Part shown: in pieces, positions 1-5,833 of the stretch
How the letters are laid out: every line of letters begins with the position of its first letter
How positions within the stretch are numbered: position 1 is the stretch's first letter
Assembly (NCBI GenBank): GCA_016934095.1
Contig: JAFGTO010000345.1
Span: forward strand, 1 to 7,487
Direction of reading: 5' to 3'
Length of the DNA stretch: 7,487 bases
Origin: Candidatus Glassiibacteriota bacterium
GTDB taxonomy: Bacteria > Gemmatimonadota > Glassbacteria > GWA2-58-10
Notes under the pieces: model-generated
Seen by the model: only the letters and a program-made list of their open reading frames with translations
Told to the model about the DNA's origin: nothing
Databases searched by the model: none
Program-made: the position numbers and the translations under genes

Positions 1-1182
1 GTGGGCGAGGGCATGATCGACATGTTCGGCCGTATGCCAGGGCCGGGCAAGTGGGCGGTGTGGGTCGTGCTGGTGGGGCAGTTCTCGGCCGGGGCGGTCT
101 CCATGGCGGCCCTGGCCCTGGCCTCCGGCACTTTCATCCACGCCCTGCTGCCGGTGGACCAGGTGGTTATCGGCTGGGCGGTGACCCTCTTCTGCGTCTC
201 CGTGGCCTGGTCCGGCAGGTTCGATACCCTGAAATACATCACCTCATTCCTGGTGCTGATCATGGTGGTCGGGGTGATCTACGTGGCCTGGAAAGTCATG
301 CCCGGGCTGAGCCAGGTCCTGGCGGGCCTGTTCGGCTTCAGCATCCCCGAGGTGCCAGGCTGGGCAGTGGAGAGCGGGGCAGCCAGCCCCAACGCCTGGG
401 CGGAGATGCTGCCCGTGCTCGGCTGGGCCGCCGGCGGGTTCGCCAGCCAGGCCTGGTATTCCTACTGGGTCCTCGAATCCGGTTTCGGCATGGCGGGCGC
501 AGGCGGGTTCGGCCGTCCGGCCGATGAGAGCGCCCTGCGCACCATGACAGTCGAAACCGCCCAAAAGCTCAAGGGTTGGTGCCGGGTGGTCTATACGGAT
601 GCCAGCGTGGCCCTGCTGGTGGGCACCCTGGTCACAGGGTGCTTCCTGATAGCAGGCGAGGGAGTGCTGGGCGCGGCGCGGCTGGCCCCCAAAGGCGCGG
701 AAGTGGCCCTGGAGCTCAGCCAGCTTTTCGGCACCTTCTGGGGCAGGACCGGGGCCGTGCTCTTCCTGCTGGCCGGCACCGCGGCCATGATCAGCACCAA
801 CCTCTGCCAGTTCGCCGGCTGGCCGCGGATCATGGCAGACTGCCTGAGGATCCTCTTCCCCGCACGGGCCATCACCTCGAATTCCCGCCTGGTGTTCCGC
901 TTCTTCATGGTGGTCTTCTTCCTGTCCAACATGGTGCTGATCAATACTTTCGGGTTCCAGCCTGTCATGCTGGTCAAGCTGGGCGCCATCCTGGATGGGA
1001 TCCTGCTCAGCCCCCTGCAGGCGGTGCTGGTGGCCGTGGCCCTCTACCGGGTGATGCCCGGGATGCTGAGCGACAGCGCCCGGAAACTCCTGCGGCCCAA
1101 CCCGGTCATCCTGGCCGGCCTGATTGTCTCGGCCGTGGTTTTCGGCTATTTCGCAGTGGTAAAAATCCCCACGCTCTTTTAA
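1..1182 (+). CDS. Nramp-superfamily divalent metal transporter, C-terminal part (5' truncated by window edge)
   Basis: This is an integral membrane protein of the Nramp/SLC11 superfamily, whose members import divalent metal ions with the proton or sodium gradient. The 393 visible residues contain about nine hydrophobic helices (near residues 18-40, 46-66, 75-97, 132-158, 199-220, 247-275, 298-318, 325-350 and 368-389). These match TM3-TM11 of the 11-helix fold. The opening residues (GEGMIDMFGRMPGPGKW) resemble the loop before TM3, so TM1-TM2 and about 100 residues lie outside the window. The GTG at base 1 is probably an internal valine codon. The helix corresponding to TM6 (near 137-158, WAAGGFASQAWYSYW) has no Met-Pro-His triad, which places the protein in a divergent clade whose metal preference cannot be read from sequence. 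Family assignment is by recognition of the overall pattern and is fairly secure; the substrate is not. Confidence 0.8.
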   Translation: MGEGMIDMFGRMPGPGKWAVWVVLVGQFSAGAVSMAALALASGTFIHALLPVDQVVIGWAVTLFCVSVAWSGRFDTLKYITSFLVLIMVVGVIYVAWKVMPGLSQVLAGLFGFSIPEVPGWAVESGAASPNAWAEMLPVLGWAAGGFASQAWYSYWVLESGFGMAGAGGFGRPADESALRTMTVETAQKLKGWCRVVYTDASVALLVGTLVTGCFLIAGEGVLGAARLAPKGAEVALELSQLFGTFWGRTGAVLFLLAGTAAMISTNLCQFAGWPRIMADCLRILFPARAITSNSRLVFRFFMVVFFLSNMVLINTFGFQPVMLVKLGAILDGILLSPLQAVLVAVALYRVMPGMLSDSARKLLRPNPVILAGLIVSAVVFGYFAVVKIPTLF

Positions 1183-1209
1183 CCGGGTCCGCGGCCCGTG
1201 CGCCGGGTC

Positions 1210-1240
1210 CGCCCGTACAGGGCGCTCCGGGTTGACCGGA
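1210..1240 (+). terminator. Possible weak terminator hairpins downstream of the transporter
   Basis: Two short adjacent hairpins follow the transporter stop: CGCCC/GGGCG (1210-1214 with 1220-1224) and TCCGG/CCGGA (1226-1230 with 1236-1240). A run of five T lies at 1248-1252, seven bases beyond the second stem. The gap to the T-run makes this a poor intrinsic terminator. The second hairpin also overlaps the -35 box of the next promoter, so its role is uncertain. Confidence 0.3.
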
Positions 1241-1260
1241 CAAGGACTTTTTGGTATCTT
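1232..1260 (+). promoter_or_regulatory. Probable sigma-70 promoter for the aldo/keto reductase
   Basis: TTGACC (1232-1237) is followed after exactly 17 bases by TATCTT (1255-1260). The match is five of six to the -35 consensus and four of six to the -10. The same -10 hexamer at the same spacing occurs ahead of the tRNA-Gln gene in this window. Transcription would start near 1267, giving a leader of about 137 bases. Prediction is from sequence only. Confidence 0.5.
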
Positions 1261-1287
1261 TTAGCCGGTTTTGCAAGTTTATTTTAT

Positions 1288-1374
1288 GCAGCCGCGCCGG
1301 GTGCGCGCTGCGGGCGTACCTTGTTTCCGTCACTGTCCATTCATCGGGCCGGGCCTGAGACGACAAGACCCGGC
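1288..1374 (+). other. Hairpin-rich 5' leader of the aldo/keto reductase mRNA
   Basis: Between the predicted transcription start and the ribosome binding site lie two GC-rich hairpins. The first pairs GCAGC-C-GCGC (1288-1297) with GCGCGCTGC (1303-1311), nine pairs with one bulged C and a five-base loop. The second pairs GCCGGG (1348-1353) with CCCGGC (1369-1374) and ends about 16 bases before the Shine-Dalgarno. Neither is followed by a T-run, so they look like leader structure rather than terminators. I do not recognise a known riboswitch class. Confidence 0.35.
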
Positions 1375-1403
1375 AGGTTTGAAAGAGTAAAGGAGAAGAT
1401 CGC

Positions 1404-2444
1404 ATGTCGTACGGCAAAGAGCACGGCAGGGAAACGATCAACCGCAGGGATTTTCTCAAGGCCGGAGCGGCCGGGGTATTCCTCGGCGCAGCCTGCTCCG
1501 GGCCGGAAAAGGCTCCGGCCGGGGTCATAGTCCCCAGCGGGCGCCTGGGCAGGACCGGGATGAACGCCTCGATCCTGGGCATGGGCGGCGGCAGCGCCCT
1601 GAGTATGATCAAGGACGACCAGGAGGCGGTGGCCCTGCTCGAGCTGGCCAGGCAAAAGGGCGTGAACTATTTCGATTCGGGAGACAGCTACGGCGGGGGC
1701 AAGAGCGAAAAGCGGATGGGCGAGGCCCTGGAACCCCACCGCAGCAGTGTCTACTTCGCCACCAAGTACGATGTCGATAACGACTACGACAAGCTGATGA
1801 AGAAGTTCGAGCAGTCGCTGGAACATTTCCGCACGGATTACATCGATGTGGTCCAGATGCACGGGCTCTCGAGCCTGGATGACGTGGAGAAGATGTTCGA
1901 GTCCGGCGCCCTGGAGACCCTGGTCAAGCTCAGGGAACAGGGCTCGGCGCGCTATCTCGGGGTCACCAGCCACCTGCACCCGCCGGCGCTGGCCGAAGCC
2001 ATGCGCCGCTTCGATTTCGACGTGGTCCTGATGGGCGCCAATGCCAGCAAGGTCCCTTTCACTTTCGAGTTCGAGGTCAAGGGGGATGGCAGTTTCGAGG
2101 ACGTGTCGCTGCCCGTGGCTCTGGAGAAGAAAGTCGGGATCTATGCTTTCAAGATCACCGGCCAGCGGCGGCTGATCGCCACCGGGAACGAGGCAGGCAA
2201 GGCCTCCGGCAGCGAGCTGATCCGCTACGGGCTGAGCCTGCCCGCGCACGGCATCATCCTCGGCATGCACACCCGGGAGCACGTGGAAAGCGCCGCCAGC
2301 CTGGCCGCCTCGTTCACACCGATGACAGACCGGGAGATGCGCGAGCTCAACAACCGTCTGGCACCAAGCGCCAATGCCGCGGTCCTCGACTACCTGCGGC
2401 CCGACTACGTGGACAACGGCGGTTATCGCGCCCATCTGGCCTGA
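1404..2444 (+). CDS. Tat-exported aldo/keto reductase family oxidoreductase
   Basis: This 346-residue protein belongs to the aldo/keto reductase superfamily, NAD(P)H-dependent (beta/alpha)8-barrel enzymes that reduce carbonyl groups. The catalytic tetrad is visible: Asp91 and Tyr96 (YFDSGDSYGGG), Lys121 (FATKYD) and His153 (VVQMHGL). The N-terminus carries a twin-arginine signal (NRRDFLK, residues 13-19), a short hydrophobic stretch, then GAACS with Cys31. Cys31 could be lipidated, but the residue at -3 is Gly, so the lipobox is imperfect. Export of the folded, cofactor-loaded enzyme is implied. The C-terminal half (AFKITGQ near 154 codons before the end, then SELIRYGLSLP) resembles the exported reductases common in planctomycete-like genomes. 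The start is fixed by AAGGAG at 1390-1395, eight bases before the ATG. The gene stands alone between a promoter and a gene-poor stretch, so its substrate cannot be inferred from neighbours. Confidence 0.9.
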   Translation: MSYGKEHGRETINRRDFLKAGAAGVFLGAACSGPEKAPAGVIVPSGRLGRTGMNASILGMGGGSALSMIKDDQEAVALLELARQKGVNYFDSGDSYGGGKSEKRMGEALEPHRSSVYFATKYDVDNDYDKLMKKFEQSLEHFRTDYIDVVQMHGLSSLDDVEKMFESGALETLVKLREQGSARYLGVTSHLHPPALAEAMRRFDFDVVLMGANASKVPFTFEFEVKGDGSFEDVSLPVALEKKVGIYAFKITGQRRLIATGNEAGKASGSELIRYGLSLPAHGIILGMHTREHVESAASLAASFTPMTDREMRELNNRLAPSANAAVLDYLRPDYVDNGGYRAHLA

Positions 2445-2669
2445 AAAAACCTGAATTTTCCAGCGAGCGCATTCCCGGCAGCTTGGCTGCGGAATATCTT
2501 CAATCCCCCCAGGAAAGGCTCCTGCGCGTAACCCAGCGCAGTTCCTTCGATTACACGCACACTCCTGTGTCCGTCGTGGAGATTTTTTAACAGGGAATCC
2601 GGCAGGGCGGGCTCGACCCTCCGTACTTCCCGGCCCGGCAGGGGTTTCGAGCCGGAATGTTTTTCTTTC
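2445..2669. other. Gene-poor stretch between the reductase and the cohesin-protein promoter
   Basis: I find no convincing gene here. There are two hairpins on the plus strand: CTGCGC/GCGCAG (2522-2527 with 2536-2541), and a stem with one mismatch at 2555-2562 paired with 2567-2574 around a TCCT loop. Six T follow at 2583-2588, eight bases beyond the second stem, so the pair could act as a weak terminator for the reductase gene. A reading frame on the minus strand through this stretch lacks a ribosome binding site and resembles no family I know. Confidence 0.4.
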
Positions 2670-2697
2670 TTGACAAAGCGGGTGATCATGGTAAAAT
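2670..2697 (+). promoter_or_regulatory. Probable sigma-70 promoter for the cohesin/dockerin gene
   Basis: A perfect TTGACA (2670-2675) is separated by 16 bases from TAAAAT (2692-2697), five of six to the -10 consensus. Transcription would begin near 2704 and give a leader of about 129 bases. It sits in an abruptly AT-rich segment, typical of a strong promoter in a GC-rich genome. Confidence 0.6.
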
Positions 2698-2747
2698 ATT
2701 GGTAATGTCCTTTTTGTTTTTTTCCTTCTATGTTTTTTCCGGCATCG

Positions 2748-2771
2748 CTGAGAAAGACAACCCTTTCTCGG
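2748..2771 (+). other. Leader hairpin upstream of the cohesin/dockerin gene
   Basis: CTGAGAAAG (2748-2756) pairs with CTTTCTCGG (2763-2771) around the six-base loop ACAACC, nine pairs including one T-G wobble. It lies in the T-rich 5' leader and is not followed by a T-run, so it is more likely an mRNA leader element than a terminator. Confidence 0.4.
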
Positions 2772-2783
2772 AAGAACTATAAT
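2754..2783 (+). promoter_or_regulatory. Possible second promoter for the cohesin/dockerin gene
   Basis: A perfect TATAAT lies at 2778-2783, with AAGACA (2754-2759, four of six) 18 bases upstream. If used, transcription would begin near 2790, downstream of the leader hairpin, and yield a leader of about 43 bases. The -35 match is modest and the region is AT-rich, so a chance TATAAT is possible. Confidence 0.3.
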
Positions 2784-2832
2784 AATTTTCCCTATTCACT
2801 GTTTTTTCATCGTCATGACTGGAGGTCAGGCA

Positions 2833-4443
2833 ATGAAACGTTCGATTGTTCTGCTGTTAGCTTTGTCCTTACTCGGGTTGGGGTCGGCCCAGGCCCAGAA
2901 CAAGATCGAGGCCGCCAAGGTTAGCGGGGACCCCGGCACGAATGTAGCGCTGGCAATAACTGTCACCTCGGACGCGGCCATTGCGGGCGCTTCGTTCACA
3001 GTGGCTTTCGACCAGGCCAAGCTGCAGATCGCCTCGACTGCTGCCGGAGCGGATGCCGCCTCGATGACCCCGGTCGGCGTGGAGGTTGCGGGCGCCAACA
3101 GCGATGGTACCCTGGAGGTGAGCCTGGTGGATTTCACCTTCTCCAACCCGATAGCTGCGGGCGCGGGCAAAGAGCTTTATGTCGTAACCTTTACCATCGC
3201 TGCCGGGGCCTCGGGCGAGATACCGGTAGAGCTCAGCGGGGTTTCCCTCTCCGATGTGTCGGCAGGCGACATTGCGGTCACGGTTGTCAACGGGTCGGTA
3301 ACCGCGGGCACGGAGCCTGAGCCGGAACCCGAGCCTGAGCCGGAGCCTGAACCCGAGCCCACGCCCGAGGGCAATTATATCATGGCGGCGAAAGTCAGCG
3401 GCGAGCAGGGTGATGATGTTACCGTGCCGGTGGTGGTAACCAGCGACATGGCCGTAGCCGGGCTTTCGTTCACGGTGGTTTTCGACCAGACCAAGCTGCA
3501 GATTAAAAGTGCCGCCAAGGGAGCAGATGCTGCGTCGATGACGCCGGTGGGCCTGGAGGTTGCCGCTGCCAACAGCGATGGTACGCTGGAGGTGAGCCTG
3601 GTGGATTTCACTTTCTCCAACCCCGTGGCCGCCGGTGAAGACAAAGAGGTTTTCGTCATCACTTTCACCATTTCCGCAGCCTCGGGCACGGTGGCGGTGG
3701 AGCTGGACGGAGTATCCCTCTCGGATGCATCAGCCGCGGACATCGAGGTAACCGTGGTCAACGGCTCGGTAACTATCGGTGGCGAGGAGCCAGGCCCCGG
3801 ACCAGAACCTGAACCAGAACCTGAACCGCAGATCGAGCCGGAAGGCAACTTTATCCTGATCCGGGACGCTTTCGGCGACCAGGGTACCAGCGTGGCTATG
3901 CCGGTGCTGGTAACCAGCGATAAGAACGTGGCCGGCATCTCTTTCACCGTCGAGTTCGACCAGACCAAGCTGCAGATCACCACTGCGGTGAAAGGCGCCG
4001 ATGCCTCGTCCATGACCCCGGTGGGCCTGGAAATCAACACTGCCAATTCCACCGGCAAGCTGGCTGTCTCGCTGGTGGATTTCACCTTTTCCAATCCCGT
4101 AGCCATCGGAGACAAGAAAGAGGTCTTCGTGGTAACTTTCACCGTGAACGCCGCGGGAGAGATACCGGTGGATCTGACCGGGGTCTCGCTCTCCGATGAG
4201 AACGCCGAGGACATCGAGGTCGCGATAGTCAACGGCACGGTGAACAAGGAAGCGGTAGGGCCCGGGCCCGCAGTGACTCCCGGGGATGTGAACGGCGACG
4301 ATGCGATCAACATCTTCGACCTGCTGGGACTGCTGCAGATACTCTCCGGAGCCGGGGAGCCTACGGCAGGCGCGGATGTCAACGGGGACGGCTCCACCAA
4401 TATTTTCGACCTGCTGGCCCTGTTGGTCAAGCTGGCGGGTTGA
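2833..4443 (+). CDS. Secreted protein with three cohesin-like domains and a C-terminal dockerin
   Basis: This 536-residue exported protein has a Sec signal peptide (MKRSIVLLLALSLLGLGSAQA, residues 1-21, cleavage after AQA). Three cohesin-like beta-sandwich domains follow at about 24-159, 181-315 and 339-472. Each has the family pattern of a Gly/Asp-rich opening, a SFTV-x-FDQ-x-KLQI strand and a VSLVDFTFSNP stretch. They are joined by acidic Glu-Pro linkers, eight EP pairs at 161-176 and a GPGPEPEPEP run at 320-332. A dockerin occupies 484-536. In cellulosomes, cohesins bind dockerins with calcium dependence to build enzyme complexes; outside them such domains occur in many surface proteins of unknown role. 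Here no catalytic domain, carbohydrate-binding module or sortase motif is visible. The start is chosen at 2833 because GGAGG (2821-2825) lies seven bases upstream; the ATG at 2815 would merely add MTGGQA. The gene is monocistronic, between its own promoter and a strong terminator. The domain calls are by pattern recognition; binding partners are unknown. Confidence 0.85.
   Translation: MKRSIVLLLALSLLGLGSAQAQNKIEAAKVSGDPGTNVALAITVTSDAAIAGASFTVAFDQAKLQIASTAAGADAASMTPVGVEVAGANSDGTLEVSLVDFTFSNPIAAGAGKELYVVTFTIAAGASGEIPVELSGVSLSDVSAGDIAVTVVNGSVTAGTEPEPEPEPEPEPEPEPTPEGNYIMAAKVSGEQGDDVTVPVVVTSDMAVAGLSFTVVFDQTKLQIKSAAKGADAASMTPVGLEVAAANSDGTLEVSLVDFTFSNPVAAGEDKEVFVITFTISAASGTVAVELDGVSLSDASAADIEVTVVNGSVTIGGEEPGPGPEPEPEPEPQIEPEGNFILIRDAFGDQGTSVAMPVLVTSDKNVAGISFTVEFDQTKLQITTAVKGADASSMTPVGLEINTANSTGKLAVSLVDFTFSNPVAIGDKKEVFVVTFTVNAAGEIPVDLTGVSLSDENAEDIEVAIVNGTVNKEAVGPGPAVTPGDVNGDDAINIFDLLGLLQILSGAGEPTAGADVNGDGSTNIFDLLALLVKLAG
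2902..3312 (+). repeat. Cohesin-like domain repeat 1
   Basis: This copy encodes residues 24-160 of the secreted protein, about 137 residues. Its 56-base core at 3094-3149 differs from the matching core of repeat 2 (3568-3623) at only two positions, both silent third-codon changes. Confidence 0.75.
3313..3372 (+). repeat. Glu-Pro repeat linker 1
   Basis: Eight consecutive Glu-Pro pairs (residues 161-176) are followed by TPEG. The codons vary (GAG/GAA with CCT/CCG/CCC), so the dipeptide repeat is kept at the protein level rather than being a plain DNA microsatellite. Such linkers are stiff and extended and separate extracellular domains. Confidence 0.85.
3373..3777 (+). repeat. Cohesin-like domain repeat 2
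   Basis: This copy encodes residues 181-315. It is closest to repeat 1 in the SDGTLEVSLVDFTFSNP core. It shares with repeat 3 the stretch encoding FDQTKLQI. Confidence 0.75.
3778..3846 (+). repeat. Glu-Pro/Gly-Pro linker 2
   Basis: Residues 316-338 form a second acidic proline-rich linker (GPGP, then EP pairs, then QIEPEG) between cohesin-like domains 2 and 3. Confidence 0.8.
3847..4248 (+). repeat. Cohesin-like domain repeat 3
   Basis: This copy encodes residues 339-472. It is the most divergent of the three (NSTGKLAVSLVDFTFSNP in place of NSDGTLEVSLVDFTFSNP; ILIRDAFGDQG in place of IMAAKVSGEQG), which suggests an older duplication than that between repeats 1 and 2. Confidence 0.75.
4282..4440 (+). 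other. Dockerin domain with two calcium-loop repeats
   Basis: Residues 484-536 contain two copies of the F-hand calcium loop, each D-V-N-G-D-x-x-x-N-I-F-D-L-L. The first has Asp485, Asn487, Asp489, Asn493 and Asp496; the second has Asp515, Asn517, Asp519, Asn523 and Asp526. The ligand spacing is the same in both and the copies are 30 residues apart, the classical dockerin layout. Positions 10-11 of both loops are Ile-Phe, unlike the Ser-Thr recognition pair of Clostridium thermocellum type I dockerins, so partner specificity probably differs. Confidence 0.85.
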
Positions 4444-4516
4444 GCCGGCCGGTGTCCCTGTCTCAACTCTGCCCTTCGAGGCGGGAACACCCTGGACGGT
4501 AAATAATTAGATAGAG

Positions 4517-4557
4517 AAAGCCCGGCGAAGGTTTACCTTGGGTTCGCCGGGCTTTTT
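4517..4557 (+). terminator. Strong intrinsic terminator after the cohesin/dockerin gene
   Basis: A perfect 13-pair stem, AAAGCCCGGCGAA (4517-4529) with TTCGCCGGGCTTT (4543-4555), encloses a 13-base loop and runs into a five-T tract (4553-4557). The A-rich left flank also gives it terminator character on the minus strand. It separates the secreted-protein gene from the tRNA/prs cluster. Confidence 0.9.
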
Positions 4558-4618
4558 CTCGGCCTGCAGCACGGTGGCGACCCGATGCCTGCCCGCGCTG
4601 ACAGGCAAGCCAAAACAG

Positions 4619-4647
4619 TTGACAGATATATGATAACGTCTTATCTT
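4619..4647 (+). promoter_or_regulatory. Probable sigma-70 promoter for tRNA-Gln and the prs cluster
   Basis: A perfect TTGACA (4619-4624) stands 17 bases before TATCTT (4642-4647). Transcription would begin near 4654, about 57 bases ahead of the mature tRNA. No other good promoter is evident before prs, so this one probably drives the downstream genes as well. Confidence 0.6.
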
Positions 4648-4710
4648 TTAATCCTTTGAAGCCGGGAGCCAACTTTTCCGGCTTTATTTACCCTTGAGGC
4701 CGTTCTACGA

Positions 4711-4785
4711 TGGGGCGTCGACAAGTGGTAAGTCACAGGACTTTGGCTCCTGCATTCGTAGGTTCGAATCCTACCGCCCCAGCCA
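4711..4785 (+). tRNA. tRNA-Gln (anticodon UUG), CCA encoded
   Basis: A complete cloverleaf folds. The acceptor TGGGGCG (4711-4717) pairs with CGCCCCA (4775-4781), followed by discriminator G and an encoded CCA (4783-4785). The D stem is GAC/GTC. The anticodon stem is CAGGA/TCCTG with loop CTTTGGC and anticodon TTG at 4743-4745. The T stem GTAGG/CCTAC holds the loop TTCGAAT. The weak U1-A72 pair is usual for glutamine tRNAs. The gene lies 61 bases upstream of prs, an arrangement seen in many bacteria. Confidence 0.97.
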
Positions 4786-4795
4786 GCTAATACTC

Positions 4796-4834
4796 CCGGG
4801 CTGCTCGCTGCCCGGTTCATTAAGGATATTTTTT
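4796..4834 (+). other. Hairpin between tRNA-Gln and prs, possible processing or attenuation signal
   Basis: CCGGGC (4796-4801) pairs perfectly with GCCCGG (4810-4815) around an eight-base loop. A six-T tract follows at 4829-4834, but 13 bases separate stem and tract, too far for a standard terminator. It may mark tRNA 3' processing or lessen read-through into prs. Confidence 0.3.
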
Positions 4835-4846
4835 CGGATTGGAACC

Positions 4847-5788
4847 ATGTACTCGCGCACCGAGTTGAAACTGATTACCGGAAACGCCAACCGCCAGCTC
4901 GCCGAGTCGATCGCCGCTTTTCTCGGGATGGAGCTGACTCCGGTGGAAGTCCGTCGGTTCAGCGACGGGGAGATCTTTGTCAAAATATGCGAAAATATCC
5001 GCAGCTGCGATGCTTTCGTGATCCAGCCGACCAACCCGCCGGCCTCGAACATCCTGGAGCTGCTGCTGATAATCGATGCCTTGAGGCGCTCATCCGCCGG
5101 CCGGATCACGGTGGTGATTCCCTATTACGGCTACGGCAGGCAGGACCGCAAGGACCAGCCCCGGGTCTGCATCGGCGCCAAGCTGATGAGCAACCTGATC
5201 ACCATGGCGGGCGCCGACCGGGTAATGATGCTGGACCTGCACGCGCACCAGATCCAGGGGTTCTTCGACATTCCCAGCGACCACCTGTACTCGGTCCCCA
5301 TTTTCATCCAGTATTTCAATTCATTGAAACTGGACAACATGGTGGTGGTATGCCCTGATATCGGCGGGGCCAAGATGGCCCGCGGGTTTGCCGGCCGCCT
5401 GGATGCCCCGCTGGCATTCGTCGAGAAGCGGCGGCCGCGGCCCAACGTGGCGGTGACCCTGAATGTCGTCGGCGATGTCGCCGGCAAGGATGTTATCATG
5501 GTCGATGATATAATCGACACCGGGGGGACCCTGGTGGCGGCCTGCGAGGCGCTGCACAAGAGAAACCCGCGGTCGATCAATGTCGGCTGCACGCACGCCA
5601 TCCTCTCCGGACAGGCCCCACAATTACTGCAGAACTCTCCCATTACCCGGATTGCGGTCACCGACAGTGTCTTTATCCCGGAAGAAAAGCTCTTCCCCAA
5701 GCTCAAGATACTTTCGGTGAACGAATTACTGGGCAAGGCCATATCCTATATCCATGAAGGCGAATCGGTAAGCTCGCTTTTCGATTGA
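4847..5788 (+). CDS. prs: Ribose-phosphate pyrophosphokinase (PRPP synthetase)
   Basis: Prs makes phosphoribosyl pyrophosphate from ribose 5-phosphate and ATP in the cytoplasm, feeding purine, pyrimidine, NAD, histidine and tryptophan synthesis. The 313-residue length is typical of class I enzymes. Visible signatures are FSDGE (38-42), PYYGYGRQDRK (92-102, ATP and catalytic flexible-loop region), MLDLHAHQIQGFFD with His132, and the PRPP-binding loop DVIMVDDIIDTGGT (215-228). The ATG at 4847 is chosen because homologues begin with a few residues before KLITGNAN. The frame stays open to an ATG at 4694, but that would read through the tRNA. The Shine-Dalgarno is weak, GGA at 4836-4838, eight bases upstream. 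Cys109 in PRVCIGAKL lies where many relatives have PISAKL, a modest local variation. It is followed after 45 bases by rplY. Confidence 0.97.
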   Translation: MYSRTELKLITGNANRQLAESIAAFLGMELTPVEVRRFSDGEIFVKICENIRSCDAFVIQPTNPPASNILELLLIIDALRRSSAGRITVVIPYYGYGRQDRKDQPRVCIGAKLMSNLITMAGADRVMMLDLHAHQIQGFFDIPSDHLYSVPIFIQYFNSLKLDNMVVVCPDIGGAKMARGFAGRLDAPLAFVEKRRPRPNVAVTLNVVGDVAGKDVIMVDDIIDTGGTLVAACEALHKRNPRSINVGCTHAILSGQAPQLLQNSPITRIAVTDSVFIPEEKLFPKLKILSVNELLGKAISYIHEGESVSSLFD

Positions 5789-5833
5789 AAGTGGCCTTGC
5801 CCACATTCCCAAGTTATTTAAGGAGCTACAGAG

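Noticed and set aside
1183..1212. Ten-base direct repeat CCGGGTCCGC at 1183 and 1203
   Set aside because: It is short, GC-rich and in a gap near hairpins; there are no mobile element borders or further copies in the window.
1341..2435. Long minus-strand reading frame opposite the aldo/keto reductase
   Set aside because: It mirrors the codon bias of a clearly recognised gene on the plus strand, and its translation resembles no protein family.
2423..2689. Minus-strand reading frame of 88 codons in the gap after the reductase
   Set aside because: There is no Shine-Dalgarno before its ATG, no recognisable domain, and it overlaps the promoter and the end of the reductase.
2815..2832. ATG at 2815 as start of the cohesin/dockerin gene
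   Set aside because: GGAGG at 2821-2825 is ideally placed for the ATG at 2833, which also gives a standard signal peptide.
3313..3366. Glu-Pro run as a CRISPR-like or microsatellite array
   Set aside because: It is in frame, uses mixed synonymous codons, and is a protein linker; there are no spacers.
3375..4490. Long minus-strand reading frame opposite the cohesin/dockerin gene
   Set aside because: It is Ser/Pro/Thr-rich antisense of the repeats, with no ribosome binding site evident, and merely reflects the GC-rich plus-strand codons.
4586..4607. TGCCTG/CAGGCA inverted repeat between the terminator and the tRNA promoter
   Set aside because: It is only six pairs with a ten-base loop, upstream of the promoter and without a T-run, so chance is likely.
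4694..4846. Upstream in-frame extension of prs beginning at 4694
   Set aside because: It would translate through the whole tRNA-Gln gene; homologues begin at the ATG at 4847.
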